From Streptococcus sp. HMSC078D09 (GTDB lineage Bacteria > Bacillota > Bacilli > Lactobacillales > Streptococcaceae): DNA of 64,000 nucleotides. Below are positions 8,342 through 15,562 of this stretch, piece after piece. Within the stretch, counting starts at the first letter, position 1. Every line of letters starts with the position of its first letter. The stretch spans positions 253,114 through 317,113 of the forward strand of contig NZ_KV813650.1 of the NCBI RefSeq assembly GCF_001813675.1. The letters are read 5' to 3'. Position numbers and translations under genes: made by a program. The notes below the pieces were generated by a model. That model was given only the letters and a program-made list of their open reading frames with translations, made no database searches and was not told the DNA's origin.

Positions 8342-8677
8342 CTATGCAGAGGCAAGGGTATTTTTATCAAATTGAATCGTAAAACCTTGAATTCCCCCAC
8401 CTGTGTAACATTCTTTAAAGCGATTGATTACCTCAGTATAGATTATCACAGATGAGCTTGTTGGCTTAATGCTAAATGTAAATTCCAATGGTAATCGGTT
8501 TTCAGATTTAGCATGTACTAGTCGTATCGATATTTCAGTTGTTTTGAGTTTTCTCTGACGAAGTTTTGAAGTTGCTGTTTCAACGATTCCATGTAAAAAT
8601 CTTTCAAGCATTTCAATATCATTACATCCTTTGCTACGGATTTCTGAAAATTGTACTGTATTTTTTTCTTGTTTCAT
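8342..8677 (-). CDS. Free-standing little-finger-like protein related to UmuC
   Basis: A 111-residue protein whose sequence follows the Y-family polymerase little finger: SKGCNDIEMLERFLHGIVE, a basic stretch KLRQRKLKT, ISIRLVHAKSENR, FSIKPT, and a closing VINRFKECYTGGGIQGF. No palm or thumb is encoded with it. It starts 4 bp inside the end of the umuC remnant (ATGA-type overlap). A separate little finger could bind DNA or the sliding clamp and modulate a polymerase. The fold call is from motif order only. Confidence 0.55.
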   Translation of the reverse strand: MKQEKNTVQFSEIRSKGCNDIEMLERFLHGIVETATSKLRQRKLKTTEISIRLVHAKSENRLPLEFTFSIKPTSSSVIIYTEVINRFKECYTGGGIQGFTIQFDKNTLASA

Positions 8678-9104
8678 TTTAATCCCTCCAATCCACCCGC
8701 GGAATGACCACCGATAAGTTTACTGCGTTCAATATTTCTGGAACCTTCAGTTAGGACGGTTCCTTTTTGTATGGCTAAAAAACCAAACTGTTCTCTGACA
8801 ACATCAATAGCTGTCTGAAGTCTATTATCTTTTTCAATTTGTTCTACATCATCAAAGAGTGATAGTAGAGTATAGCTTTCATCTACGAAGCCACTATAAG
8901 ATACACCAATTTGTCTCACTGCACCAGAGGTGTATTTTTTCGGAATAATACAAGTACATGACTCACCATTGTTTTGGGGAGATTTGCGGGTTCAATTTTA
9001 TTCTGAGCATTTATAGATTTTTTCATCTCAGTCCTAGAATAGCCAATATGAATAGAAACGACAGTAGTCAATACTAGGGCTACTGTTCCGTTCCACAGTA
9101 TCAT
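8674..9104 (-). pseudogene. umuC: umuC-like DNA polymerase V catalytic subunit, truncated and frameshifted
   Basis: Two reading frames together make the C-terminal third of a streptococcal Tn5252-type UmuC. The first (9104 down to about 8935) reads VSIHIGYSRTEMKKSINAQ; the second (8919-8674) reads RQIGVSYSGFVDESYTLL and ends GGHSAGGLEGLK. They join at a run of six A (8935-8940 on the - strand). A seventh A would restore LFRKKYTSGAVRQIG, so one base has been lost. Everything upstream of the little finger is missing at the Mega boundary. No polymerase activity is possible. Confidence 0.85.
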
Positions 9105-9264
9105 TTAAAAATCATTTTCACACCCTTTCGTCTATTAGTATAGAAGAAAGCTCTCAGCACACGTTGAGGCAGTATCACTGCTTGTACGAGCTTAGAAAAA
9201 AATGTTGACGAAAAAGCCTTGGTGTCAAGGATTTTTTGCTATCCTCAAAAAGATAATTTTATAA

Positions 9265-9293
9265 TTGACAATTTGTCAGTAGAGCAGTATAAT
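9265..9293 (+). promoter_or_regulatory. Consensus promoter with TetR operator for the first TetR gene
   Basis: TTGACA (9265-9270), 17 bp, TATAAT (9288-9293): a perfect consensus promoter. The palindrome TGACA-ATT-TGTCA (9266-9278) covers the -35. Its 17-base core recurs in the opposite orientation at 10012-10028, before the ABC genes. This is the pattern of a TetR repressor controlling itself and a neighbouring transporter. Confidence 0.8.
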
Positions 9294-9313
9294 TTATAAT
9301 CAGGAGGAATAAA

Positions 9314-9931
9314 ATGCGAGATGTAAAAGATCCGGAAATTCGACGGGCTGAGATTATGGATGCTTCTATGCTCCTCTTTATGGAGAAAGGATATGCGAAC
9401 ACAACAACTCAGGATATAGTCGATAAGGTAAATATATCACGAGGTTTGTTATACTATCACTTTAAGAACAAAGAAGATATTCTATATTGTCTTGTGGAAC
9501 GATATTCAGAGAAATTATTGAGAGATATTCATGTGATTGTCAATGATGACGACAAAACTGCTATTGAAAAAATAAGAGCCTTTATAGATGCCACAATAAT
9601 CTCTACAGATAACGTTTCAGCGGAGGGAACTGAGTTACAAAAGACGGTTGATCTTAAAGAAAATCGTTATATGTTAGATAAGTTATCCCATAAGCTCATT
9701 GAAAAACTGACTATATATTTTGAGAGGATAATAAATCAAGGCATCTCAGAAAAAGTATTTTCTGTAAAATATCCATCTGAAACAGCAGAATTTCTTATGA
9801 CAGCCTATGTTTTTGTTTCAAATAACATAGGTATAAAAACATCAAAGAAAGAACCTGTCAAAGATTACTTGAATGCATTTAAGATAATGCTGGAACAAAA
9901 CCTAAATACAAAAGGACTCTTTAGCAATTAA
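9314..9931 (+). CDS. TetR/AcrR-family repressor of the adjacent ABC exporter
   Basis: A 205-residue protein with an N-terminal TetR helix-turn-helix (about 12-58: MLLFMEKGYANTTTQDI, then SRGLLYYHFKNKEDIL) and a helical ligand-binding C-terminus. The start follows AGGAGG. Its own promoter and that of the ABC genes at 10041 share a 17-bp palindromic sequence, so autoregulation and control of the exporter are very likely. The ligand is unknown. The gene is followed by a hairpin (TACCGATAGCT/AGCTATCGGTA, 9964-9996). Confidence 0.88.
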   Translation: MRDVKDPEIRRAEIMDASMLLFMEKGYANTTTQDIVDKVNISRGLLYYHFKNKEDILYCLVERYSEKLLRDIHVIVNDDDKTAIEKIRAFIDATIISTDNVSAEGTELQKTVDLKENRYMLDKLSHKLIEKLTIYFERIINQGISEKVFSVKYPSETAEFLMTAYVFVSNNIGIKTSKKEPVKDYLNAFKIMLEQNLNTKGLFSN

Positions 9932-9963
9932 AAAAAGATAGAATGTTTGTAAAGAGAACTATG

Positions 9964-9996
9964 TACCGATAGCTGAATCAAAACAAGCTATCGGTA
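9964..9996 (+). terminator. Hairpin after the first TetR gene
   Basis: TACCGATAGCT (9964-9974) pairs perfectly with AGCTATCGGTA (9986-9996). The following tract is only moderately T-rich, so it may be a weak terminator. Confidence 0.6.
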
Positions 9997-10011
9997 TTAT
10001 TTCAAAATATG

Positions 10012-10028
10012 ACTGACAAATTGTCAAT
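10012..10028. promoter_or_regulatory. Second copy of the TetR operator, before the ABC operon
   Basis: ACTGACAAATTGTCAAT is the exact reverse complement of the 17 bases around 9264-9280. It lies 13 bp before the ABC start codon, where a bound repressor would block transcription. Confidence 0.8.
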
Positions 10029-10040
10029 AGAGGTGAAAAT

Positions 10041-10751
10041 ATGTTAGAGATAAAGAATTTTAGTAAAAGTTATGGGGATAAGAAGGTTGTGGATAACCTA
10101 TCTATTTCAGTACAGCCTGGAGATATTTATGGTTTTATTGGAGCAAATGGTGCGGGAAAAACGACAACGATAAAGGCAGTTGTCGGTATCCATGATTTTG
10201 AAGACGGAAGTATAATTATCAACGGTCATTCTATTAAAGAAGAACCTGTTATTTGTAAAAAAATGATGGCGTATATCCCAGATAATCCAGATTTGTATGA
10301 ACATATGACAGGACTTCAATATATTAATTTCATTGCTGACCTGTTTGAAATTCCTACAAAAATACGCAGGGAGAGAATCCAAAATTACGGTGATTTATTT
10401 GATATGACTGAGCATCTTTCGGGGATAATTTCTTCATATTCACATGGTATGAAGCAACGAACAGCCATTATTTCTGCACTTGTACATTCTCCCAAACTAT
10501 TGATTTTAGATGAACCTTTTGTTGGGCTAGATCCCAAAGCAACTTTCCTACTAAAGAAAATTATGCATGAGTGTGTTTCAGATGGAGGTGCTATTTTCTT
10601 TTCAACCCATGTATTGGATGTTGCGGAAAAATTATGTAATAAGATTGCCATTATCAAAAATGGAAAGTTAGTTGCAAGTGGTAATACAGGAGATATCAAA
10701 GGTAATGAATCATTGGAAGCATTTTTCATGGAGGTGCAGGGCAATGAGTAA
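10041..10751 (+). CDS. ABC transporter ATP-binding protein
   Basis: A 236-residue ABC ATPase with Walker A GANGAGKTT (about 35-43), signature YSHGMKQR (about 133), Walker B LLILDEP and switch His in FFSTHVLD. The C-terminus lacks extra domains. It pairs with the membrane protein that starts 8 bp before its stop. The SHGMKQR signature is typical of ABC-2 type exporters of drugs, peptides or lipids. It is probably repressed by the upstream TetR protein through the operator at 10012. Confidence 0.9.
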   Translation: MLEIKNFSKSYGDKKVVDNLSISVQPGDIYGFIGANGAGKTTTIKAVVGIHDFEDGSIIINGHSIKEEPVICKKMMAYIPDNPDLYEHMTGLQYINFIADLFEIPTKIRRERIQNYGDLFDMTEHLSGIISSYSHGMKQRTAIISALVHSPKLLILDEPFVGLDPKATFLLKKIMHECVSDGGAIFFSTHVLDVAEKLCNKIAIIKNGKLVASGNTGDIKGNESLEAFFMEVQGNE

Positions 10752-12303
10752 CATTTGGATACTAATTAGAGCACAATTGATAAATTTTTTTCCCATTAAC
10801 CAGATTAGAGAGACGGGAAATAAAAAACAAAGTTCAATGGCTATTGCGAGTTTTGGCATAGTAACTCTTGCCTTATTTTGCTTTTTTTATAATATCCTAA
10901 CAGCTAAAACATTGGTACAAGTTGGACAACAAAACTTGATTCCGGCATATATGGTCTCTGTCTCAAGTTTTTCGATATTATTTTTGACAGTTTTTTATTC
11001 GAATGGCATTTTATTTGGCAGTCGAGATATGGAAATTCTCCAATCCTTACCTGTTAAAAGTTCGTATATTATCACCAGCAAGTTCATGTTTATGTACTTA
11101 TTGAATTTTTTAATAGGCTTGATGTTTATGCTTCCGGGTGGAATTGTATGGGGCTTGAACGGAAGTTTAAACCTCCTACAGATTATATTGTATTTTACTT
11201 CTATATTTTTTGCCCCTTTGATCCCCATGTGTATAGCGGCATGCATGGGACTCGTTATTGTTGTCGCTTCATCTTTTTTTAAAAGAAAAAATGTTATCTC
11301 TCTTATTTTTTCATTTGCGATGCTAGGTATAATTGGATATTTTGCATTATCAGCTTTGCAATCAGGTGATGAAAGTAGTATTGGGGTTACTCTGGCTAAG
11401 CAAATTACTGGACTGTATCCAATTTCTAGACTATTTATGTCATACTACAATTTTCCAATGTACTATGGGATGGGATTTTATATAGTTCTTTCAATAGTCG
11501 TCTTTTATCTATTTGTCAAAATTGCTTCGTTGAAGTATGGACTACTTAATACACTTGCCAATACAAAATCAAGTTATGCTAATGACAAAGTATCTTATGA
11601 AAGAAAATCGGTATTTTTTGCCTTGTATCAAAAAGAGCTTGGACGATTTTTAAGTTCTTATATGGCAGTCTTGAATGCTGGGCTTGGAGTGATTCTTTTA
11701 TGTGTCTTTAGTATATGTTTCCTGTTTAATTCTGTAGGTCAAATAGGAAATTCTGCAGGAATTGAAAATATAAATGAGTATCTTTCAAACTTAGCTCCCG
11801 TCTTTATTGCATCTATGCTTTCACTCAGTTGTCCAGCAGCTTCATCTATATCTTTAGAAGGTAAAAATATTTGGATTTTGAAAAGTTCTCCGGTTGAGAT
11901 AAAAATGATTTTAAATGCTAAGATAGCTGTCAACCTTACACTTCATTTGATTGGATATATGATTTCTGTATCAGTATTTATGCTGAAACTTGATATGAAT
12001 CCTATTCAAGTTATGAATCTAGTTATTGTTCCTATATGTTACTCCCTTTTTATAACGGTAATCGGAATTTCATTAAATAAAAAATATCCTAACTATGATT
12101 GGGACAGTGAGATGATAGTCGTCAAACAAAGTCTACCTGTTATTGTGACTGGAATTATTGGTATGATTGTACTTATTACGCCTATTTTTCTTAATTGGGT
12201 GTTAAATATTCCGATTACATTTGTTTTGCAGGTAGTATCAGTAGTTTTATTGGTTATTACAATGGGTGTTTATATAACAATGAGCAAGTCGAATTTTATC
12301 TAG
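10744..12303 (+). CDS. ABC-2 type membrane permease
   Basis: A 519-residue integral membrane protein with about 12 predicted helices, arranged as two halves separated by a soluble stretch (SSYANDKVSYERKSVFFALY) that is typical of large ABC-2 exporters. It forms the channel for the ATPase encoded just upstream. ATG 10744 is chosen for its 8-bp overlap with the ATPase gene and the GGAGGTG site; the longer frame lies inside the ATPase gene. The substrate cannot be read from sequence. Confidence 0.85.
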   Translation: MSNIWILIRAQLINFFPINQIRETGNKKQSSMAIASFGIVTLALFCFFYNILTAKTLVQVGQQNLIPAYMVSVSSFSILFLTVFYSNGILFGSRDMEILQSLPVKSSYIITSKFMFMYLLNFLIGLMFMLPGGIVWGLNGSLNLLQIILYFTSIFFAPLIPMCIAACMGLVIVVASSFFKRKNVISLIFSFAMLGIIGYFALSALQSGDESSIGVTLAKQITGLYPISRLFMSYYNFPMYYGMGFYIVLSIVVFYLFVKIASLKYGLLNTLANTKSSYANDKVSYERKSVFFALYQKELGRFLSSYMAVLNAGLGVILLCVFSICFLFNSVGQIGNSAGIENINEYLSNLAPVFIASMLSLSCPAASSISLEGKNIWILKSSPVEIKMILNAKIAVNLTLHLIGYMISVSVFMLKLDMNPIQVMNLVIVPICYSLFITVIGISLNKKYPNYDWDSEMIVVKQSLPVIVTGIIGMIVLITPIFLNWVLNIPITFVLQVVSVVLLVITMGVYITMSKSNFI

Positions 12304-12321
12304 TTAAAGGAGGAAAATAAG

Positions 12322-12543
12322 ATGAAAAACAGACTGACAAAAGATATTTTGGTGTTGCTAGGGATGACAGTCATAATAGTTGTTATTTGTAGTTTTCTCC
12401 CAGAGGAAGTTCCTATCCATTTCAATGCAAAAGGTGTTGCAGATATGTTTGCAAATAAATATTATCTTCTACTGGCTACAGTAATTCCATACTCTGCATA
12501 TTGGAAGATTGTTAGGGGGAAGGAAAATAAAAAGATTAAATGA
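12322..12543 (+). CDS. DUF1648-type small membrane protein
   Basis: A 73-residue protein with two membrane segments (about 9-26 and 49-60) flanking the DUF1648 signature PEEVPIHFNAKGVADMF. In larger SdpI-like immunity proteins this segment forms the N-terminal part. Here only that domain is present. A clear AAAGGAGG site precedes it. Its stop overlaps the start of the GntR gene (ATGA), placing it in the TetR-controlled operon. A role in envelope stress or immunity is a guess from the SdpI link. Confidence 0.75.
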   Translation: MKNRLTKDILVLLGMTVIIVVICSFLPEEVPIHFNAKGVADMFANKYYLLLATVIPYSAYWKIVRGKENKKIK

Positions 12544-12869
12544 AACCCCATCTATATTTACAGATTGCATCAAAATTAAGAACAACTATTTTAAGAGGTG
12601 ATTATGTGCTTGGACAAAAAATTCCTTCGATAAGGAGTTTAGCAGAAAATGAGAAGTGTAATCCAGCAACAATCCAAAAAGCAATGAAAGTTCTCGAAGA
12701 ACAGAATTTGGTTATTAGCTGTGGAACATTAGGATATTTTGTCATAGCAAGCGAGCAAGAAATAAAGGAGTTAAGATATCAAGAATCGAACAAGCTAGTG
12801 AAAATTTTGTTTGAAAATCTAGGTGAGCTAGGATTTTCGGAAGATGAGATTGTCAATTTATTTTTTTGA
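12540..12869 (+). CDS. GntR-family regulator, YtrA type
   Basis: A 109-residue protein: an N-terminal GntR winged helix (LYLQIASKLRTTILRGDY, IPSIRSLAENEKCNPATIQKAM, LVISCGTLGYFV) followed by only about 35 residues of helix. This short form is the YtrA subfamily, which normally controls ABC transporters responding to cell-wall antibiotics. It overlaps the DUF1648 gene by 4 bp and closes the operon, giving it a second regulator next to TetR. The operator was not found. Confidence 0.85.
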   Translation: MKPHLYLQIASKLRTTILRGDYVLGQKIPSIRSLAENEKCNPATIQKAMKVLEEQNLVISCGTLGYFVIASEQEIKELRYQESNKLVKILFENLGELGFSEDEIVNLFF

Positions 12870-12926
12870 AAAGATGCTTAGATGAAGTTGAATGGAAATT
12901 TATTAGGATTATTTTTGAAAGTATAT

Positions 12927-12953
12927 AAAAGCCTTGATTATAAGGCTTTTTTT
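12927..12953 (+). terminator. Intrinsic terminator ending the first ABC operon
   Basis: AAAAGCCTT (12927-12935) pairs with AAGGCTTTT (12942-12950), followed by more T. It resembles the AAGCCTTG hairpins at 3836 and 9212. Confidence 0.85.
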
Positions 12954-12972
12954 GCATTTTCCAATAAAGAAC

Positions 12973-13023
12973 TTGACATTATTAGTTACTTCCACTACAA
13001 TAGAATTACATACCATCGGTATG
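12973..13023 (+). promoter_or_regulatory. Promoter and operator of the second TetR gene
   Basis: TTGACA (12973-12978), 17 bp, TACAAT (12996-13001). The palindrome CATACC-ATC-GGTATG (13009-13023) lies over the start of transcription. The same palindrome occurs twice more before the downstream ABC genes (13802-13816 and 13834-13848). Confidence 0.8.
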
Positions 13024-13039
13024 ATAGAAAGGAACAAAA

Positions 13040-13669
13040 ATGGCAAGGAATAGAAACTCACATGAAACTAGAAAAAAAATACTAGAGGTCTCTAAAAATC
13101 TATTTTTAGAAAAAGGATTTGATAATACATCAATACAAGATATCATAGATGGATTAGGTGGATTAACAAAAGGTGTTATCTATCATCATTTTGAGTCTAA
13201 ATATGATATACTGCAAACAATCATTAGCGAAAATAATCAAGAAATTTTAAATTATAATTGGAGAGGAAATACTGGATTAGAAAAGATACAAAATTCTTTG
13301 ATGGACTCTTTCTCTAATTTTGAACACCAAAGGCTCGTTTACTCTGCCTCAATCATGCTAAGAAGTCCACGCTTATTGGGAGAGCAGTATCTAGGTCTAT
13401 TTTCTGATTTTTTACCCGAAATTAGAGAAAAGGTTTACGAAGGAGTTGAAGATGGGTCTATTAAAACAGAATATCCAGAAGAGCTAGCAGATTTAATTGT
13501 TTTATCTCTAAATATTTGGATTGGTTTTCAAATTTCCGTTTTTTCATTAGTAGAATTAAAGCGTAAAATGAATTTCATTAAACTTACTTTTGAAGGTCTA
13601 GGGGTACAGTTAATTTCTGATGAAATGATGGAGGTGATTTTCAACTTATTTGATCGCTTAAAAAAATAG
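13040..13669 (+). CDS. TetR-family repressor of the immunity-type ABC genes
   Basis: A 209-residue protein with an N-terminal TetR helix-turn-helix (NLFLEKGFDNTSIQDII, then LTKGVIYHHFESKYDIL) and a helical effector domain. The start follows AAAGGAA. Three CATACC-n3-GGTATG sites lie before it and before the ABC genes, so it probably represses both. It shows little similarity to the first TetR protein outside the DNA-binding domain, so the two modules were likely acquired separately. Confidence 0.88.
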   Translation: MARNRNSHETRKKILEVSKNLFLEKGFDNTSIQDIIDGLGGLTKGVIYHHFESKYDILQTIISENNQEILNYNWRGNTGLEKIQNSLMDSFSNFEHQRLVYSASIMLRSPRLLGEQYLGLFSDFLPEIREKVYEGVEDGSIKTEYPEELADLIVLSLNIWIGFQISVFSLVELKRKMNFIKLTFEGLGVQLISDEMMEVIFNLFDRLKK

Positions 13670-13800
13670 TAAATAAGTAGTCGCATGACATTCATGTTAA
13701 TACTAATTTCTATTTATGTGTTATCAATTCAATAAATTATCTTACATAATTTATAGTTAAAAAATAACATACTTTAAGTGTGTTATTAAAAATCTATTAT

Positions 13801-13850
13801 ACATACCGAGGGTATGTTTGTTTTTAGTATATACATACCGATAGTATGTA
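13801..13850. promoter_or_regulatory. Pair of TetR operators before the second ABC operon
   Basis: ACATACC-GAG-GGTATGT (13801-13817) is a perfect palindrome. TACATACC-GAT-AGTATGTA (13832-13850) has one mismatch. Centres are about 32 bp apart, three helical turns, which suits cooperative binding. A TATTAT-like -10 overlaps the left side. The gap 13670-13946 otherwise holds only an AATAACATAC/GTGTGTTATT inverted repeat. Confidence 0.75.
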
Positions 13851-13946
13851 TGGTGCCATTGTCTGTAAAATAAGCTTATTTTTAAATATTTGTCGAGATT
13901 AGTCTGAATAGTTTATTCTTTATTTACGCTTTGGAGGAAATAATCT

Positions 13947-14687
13947 ATGTTGTCGCTTATTAAAATTGAATTAAATAAAGTTTCTAAATCTAAATTATTT
14001 TTAGCCTGGTTGTGTACTATATTTATAGTGTTAGGTATTACAGCAATCATTATTATGGGTTTAGGTACTGACAATAAACTAGGAGAATTTACTGGACAGG
14101 ATTCTAATGTTATTAGAATTACTGGTAAATGGGAAGGTTGGGCAATTGTAGCTTCATTGTTTTCATCTTTATTTACAAAAGCAGCATTTTTGATTTTCGA
14201 ATCTTATTTATTATCTACGATTATTATTGATGAATTTAAACGAAGAACAATTTTTCAGTTGTTTTCTTACCCTATTTCTAAAATAAAGTTACTTTGGGGA
14301 AAAATTCTTTCAGTCATTCTAATAGCATTTATTGCCCATTTTTCTGCACATTTAGTGACTCAATTATTCATTAGATTCATGGCTGTTGTAACTGAATCTA
14401 GTTATATCCCTCTAGCTAGTCAATTAATTAACTTGGCTGGAATAACGTTTGCAACAGTACTAATAGGGTTACTACCATTTGTTTTAGGTATGATTAAACA
14501 TTCAACAGCTATAACAATGCTTTCAGGACTTGGTTTAGCAGCATTACTTTCAAATGTAAGTCCAGGAAGTTTATCTAATAATATTGCTGATAACTTATTC
14601 TTTTTGATATTTGCAAGTTTCATAAGTTTAATGATTACTTCATTTTCAATTTTTAATATTTCAAGACAAGATATTAGTATCAAGTAG
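13947..14687 (+). CDS. ABC-2 permease, bacitracin/lantibiotic-immunity type
   Basis: A 246-residue membrane protein with six predicted helices, starting MLSLIKIELNKVSKSK, typical of BcrB/MutG/EpiE-like permeases. The conserved DEFKRRTIFQLFSYPISK segment between helices 2 and 3 is the family's coupling region. A TTTGGAGGAAA site sets the start. The ATPase partner follows after a 135-bp gap. Such pairs pull antimicrobial peptides out of the membrane. It is controlled by the paired TetR operators just upstream. Confidence 0.82.
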   Translation: MLSLIKIELNKVSKSKLFLAWLCTIFIVLGITAIIIMGLGTDNKLGEFTGQDSNVIRITGKWEGWAIVASLFSSLFTKAAFLIFESYLLSTIIIDEFKRRTIFQLFSYPISKIKLLWGKILSVILIAFIAHFSAHLVTQLFIRFMAVVTESSYIPLASQLINLAGITFATVLIGLLPFVLGMIKHSTAITMLSGLGLAALLSNVSPGSLSNNIADNLFFLIFASFISLMITSFSIFNISRQDISIK

Positions 14688-14822
14688 CATACCTAAGTTT
14701 AATTGAAGGAAAGTGATAATTCCTTAATGATTTCTATAAAAAAAGAGACTGTATAAATTAGTATTTATGCTCTGGGAGAAAAATTCTTGCATTTAAAACT
14801 GGATATAGAAAGAGAGATAGAA

Positions 14823-15536
14823 ATGAGAAATATTGTTGAAATAAAAGAAGTTTTTAAAACAATTGATAAAGAAGAAATTTTAAGTGGTATCAACCTTCAA
14901 ATTGCTGAAGGAGAAATCTATGGTTTTCTAGGACCGAATGGTGCTGGAAAAACAACGTTAATGAAATGTATGTTATCCTTATCAACAATTACATCAGGTA
15001 GTATTGAAATTTTTGGGAAAAATCTACAAGAACACAGAGAAGAAATCCTAAGTCAGATTGGAAGTATTATTGAATCACCAATTTTTTATGATAACTGCAC
15101 TGCAAAAGAAATTTTGGAAATTCACGCTCAGTATATGGGGAAAACTATTACTGAATCAGATATAATAAGAGCCTTAAGAATGGTCGGATTAAAAAATACG
15201 ACTAAAAAAGTAAAAGATTTTTCGTTAGGAATGAGGCAAAGGCTTGGTTTAGCTCGTGCCTTTCTAACAAAACCTAAATTGTTAATTTTAGATGAGCCAA
15301 TCAATGGTTTAGATCCAATAGGAATTCAAGAAATTCGAAATCTTTTGTTGTCGCTTTCTAAGGAGCATGGAATTACAATACTAATATCGAGTCATATATT
15401 ATCGGAAATTTCACAGATAGCAGATAAAATTGGTTTTATCAAAAATGGAAAAATTGTAGAACAGGTCTCTATGAAAGAGATTAGGAGAGAGAATATTGAC
15501 TTAGAAGAATATTTTATGTCACATTTTCTAAATTAA
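14823..15536 (+). CDS. ABC ATPase, BcrA-like immunity type
   Basis: A 237-residue ATPase with Walker A GPNGAGKTT, signature FSLGMRQRLG, Walker B LLILDEPINGLDP and switch His in SSHILSEI. The wording of signature and Walker B is characteristic of the BcrA/lantibiotic-protection ABC clade. ATG 14823 is preferred over the longer TTG form at 14787, which has no extra conserved sequence; the site upstream (GAGAGAT) is weak. It partners the 13947 permease and is followed 26 bp later by a full exporter. Confidence 0.87.
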   Translation: MRNIVEIKEVFKTIDKEEILSGINLQIAEGEIYGFLGPNGAGKTTLMKCMLSLSTITSGSIEIFGKNLQEHREEILSQIGSIIESPIFYDNCTAKEILEIHAQYMGKTITESDIIRALRMVGLKNTTKKVKDFSLGMRQRLGLARAFLTKPKLLILDEPINGLDPIGIQEIRNLLLSLSKEHGITILISSHILSEISQIADKIGFIKNGKIVEQVSMKEIRRENIDLEEYFMSHFLN

Positions 15537-15562
15537 ATTAAGAATTATGAGGTAGATTAAGG

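Larger units (their letters stand above)
3640..9118. mobile_element. Mega (macrolide efflux genetic assembly) element
   Basis: About 5.5 kb holding mef with its leader, msr(D) with its leader, and a convergent block of Tn5252-like SOS genes (DUF5960-like, YolD-like, little-finger protein, truncated umuC). This gene content and size match the Mega element of pneumococcus and oral streptococci. Ends are approximate: the right end is placed where umuC homology stops (about 9110), the left end from similarity of flanking motifs near 3652 and 9162. No transposase is present, as is usual for Mega. Confidence 0.75.

Noticed and set aside
12882-13085. A + frame of 67 codons between the GntR and second TetR genes
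   Set aside because: It crosses a perfect terminator and the tetR promoter and operator, has no ribosome site, and its product resembles nothing.
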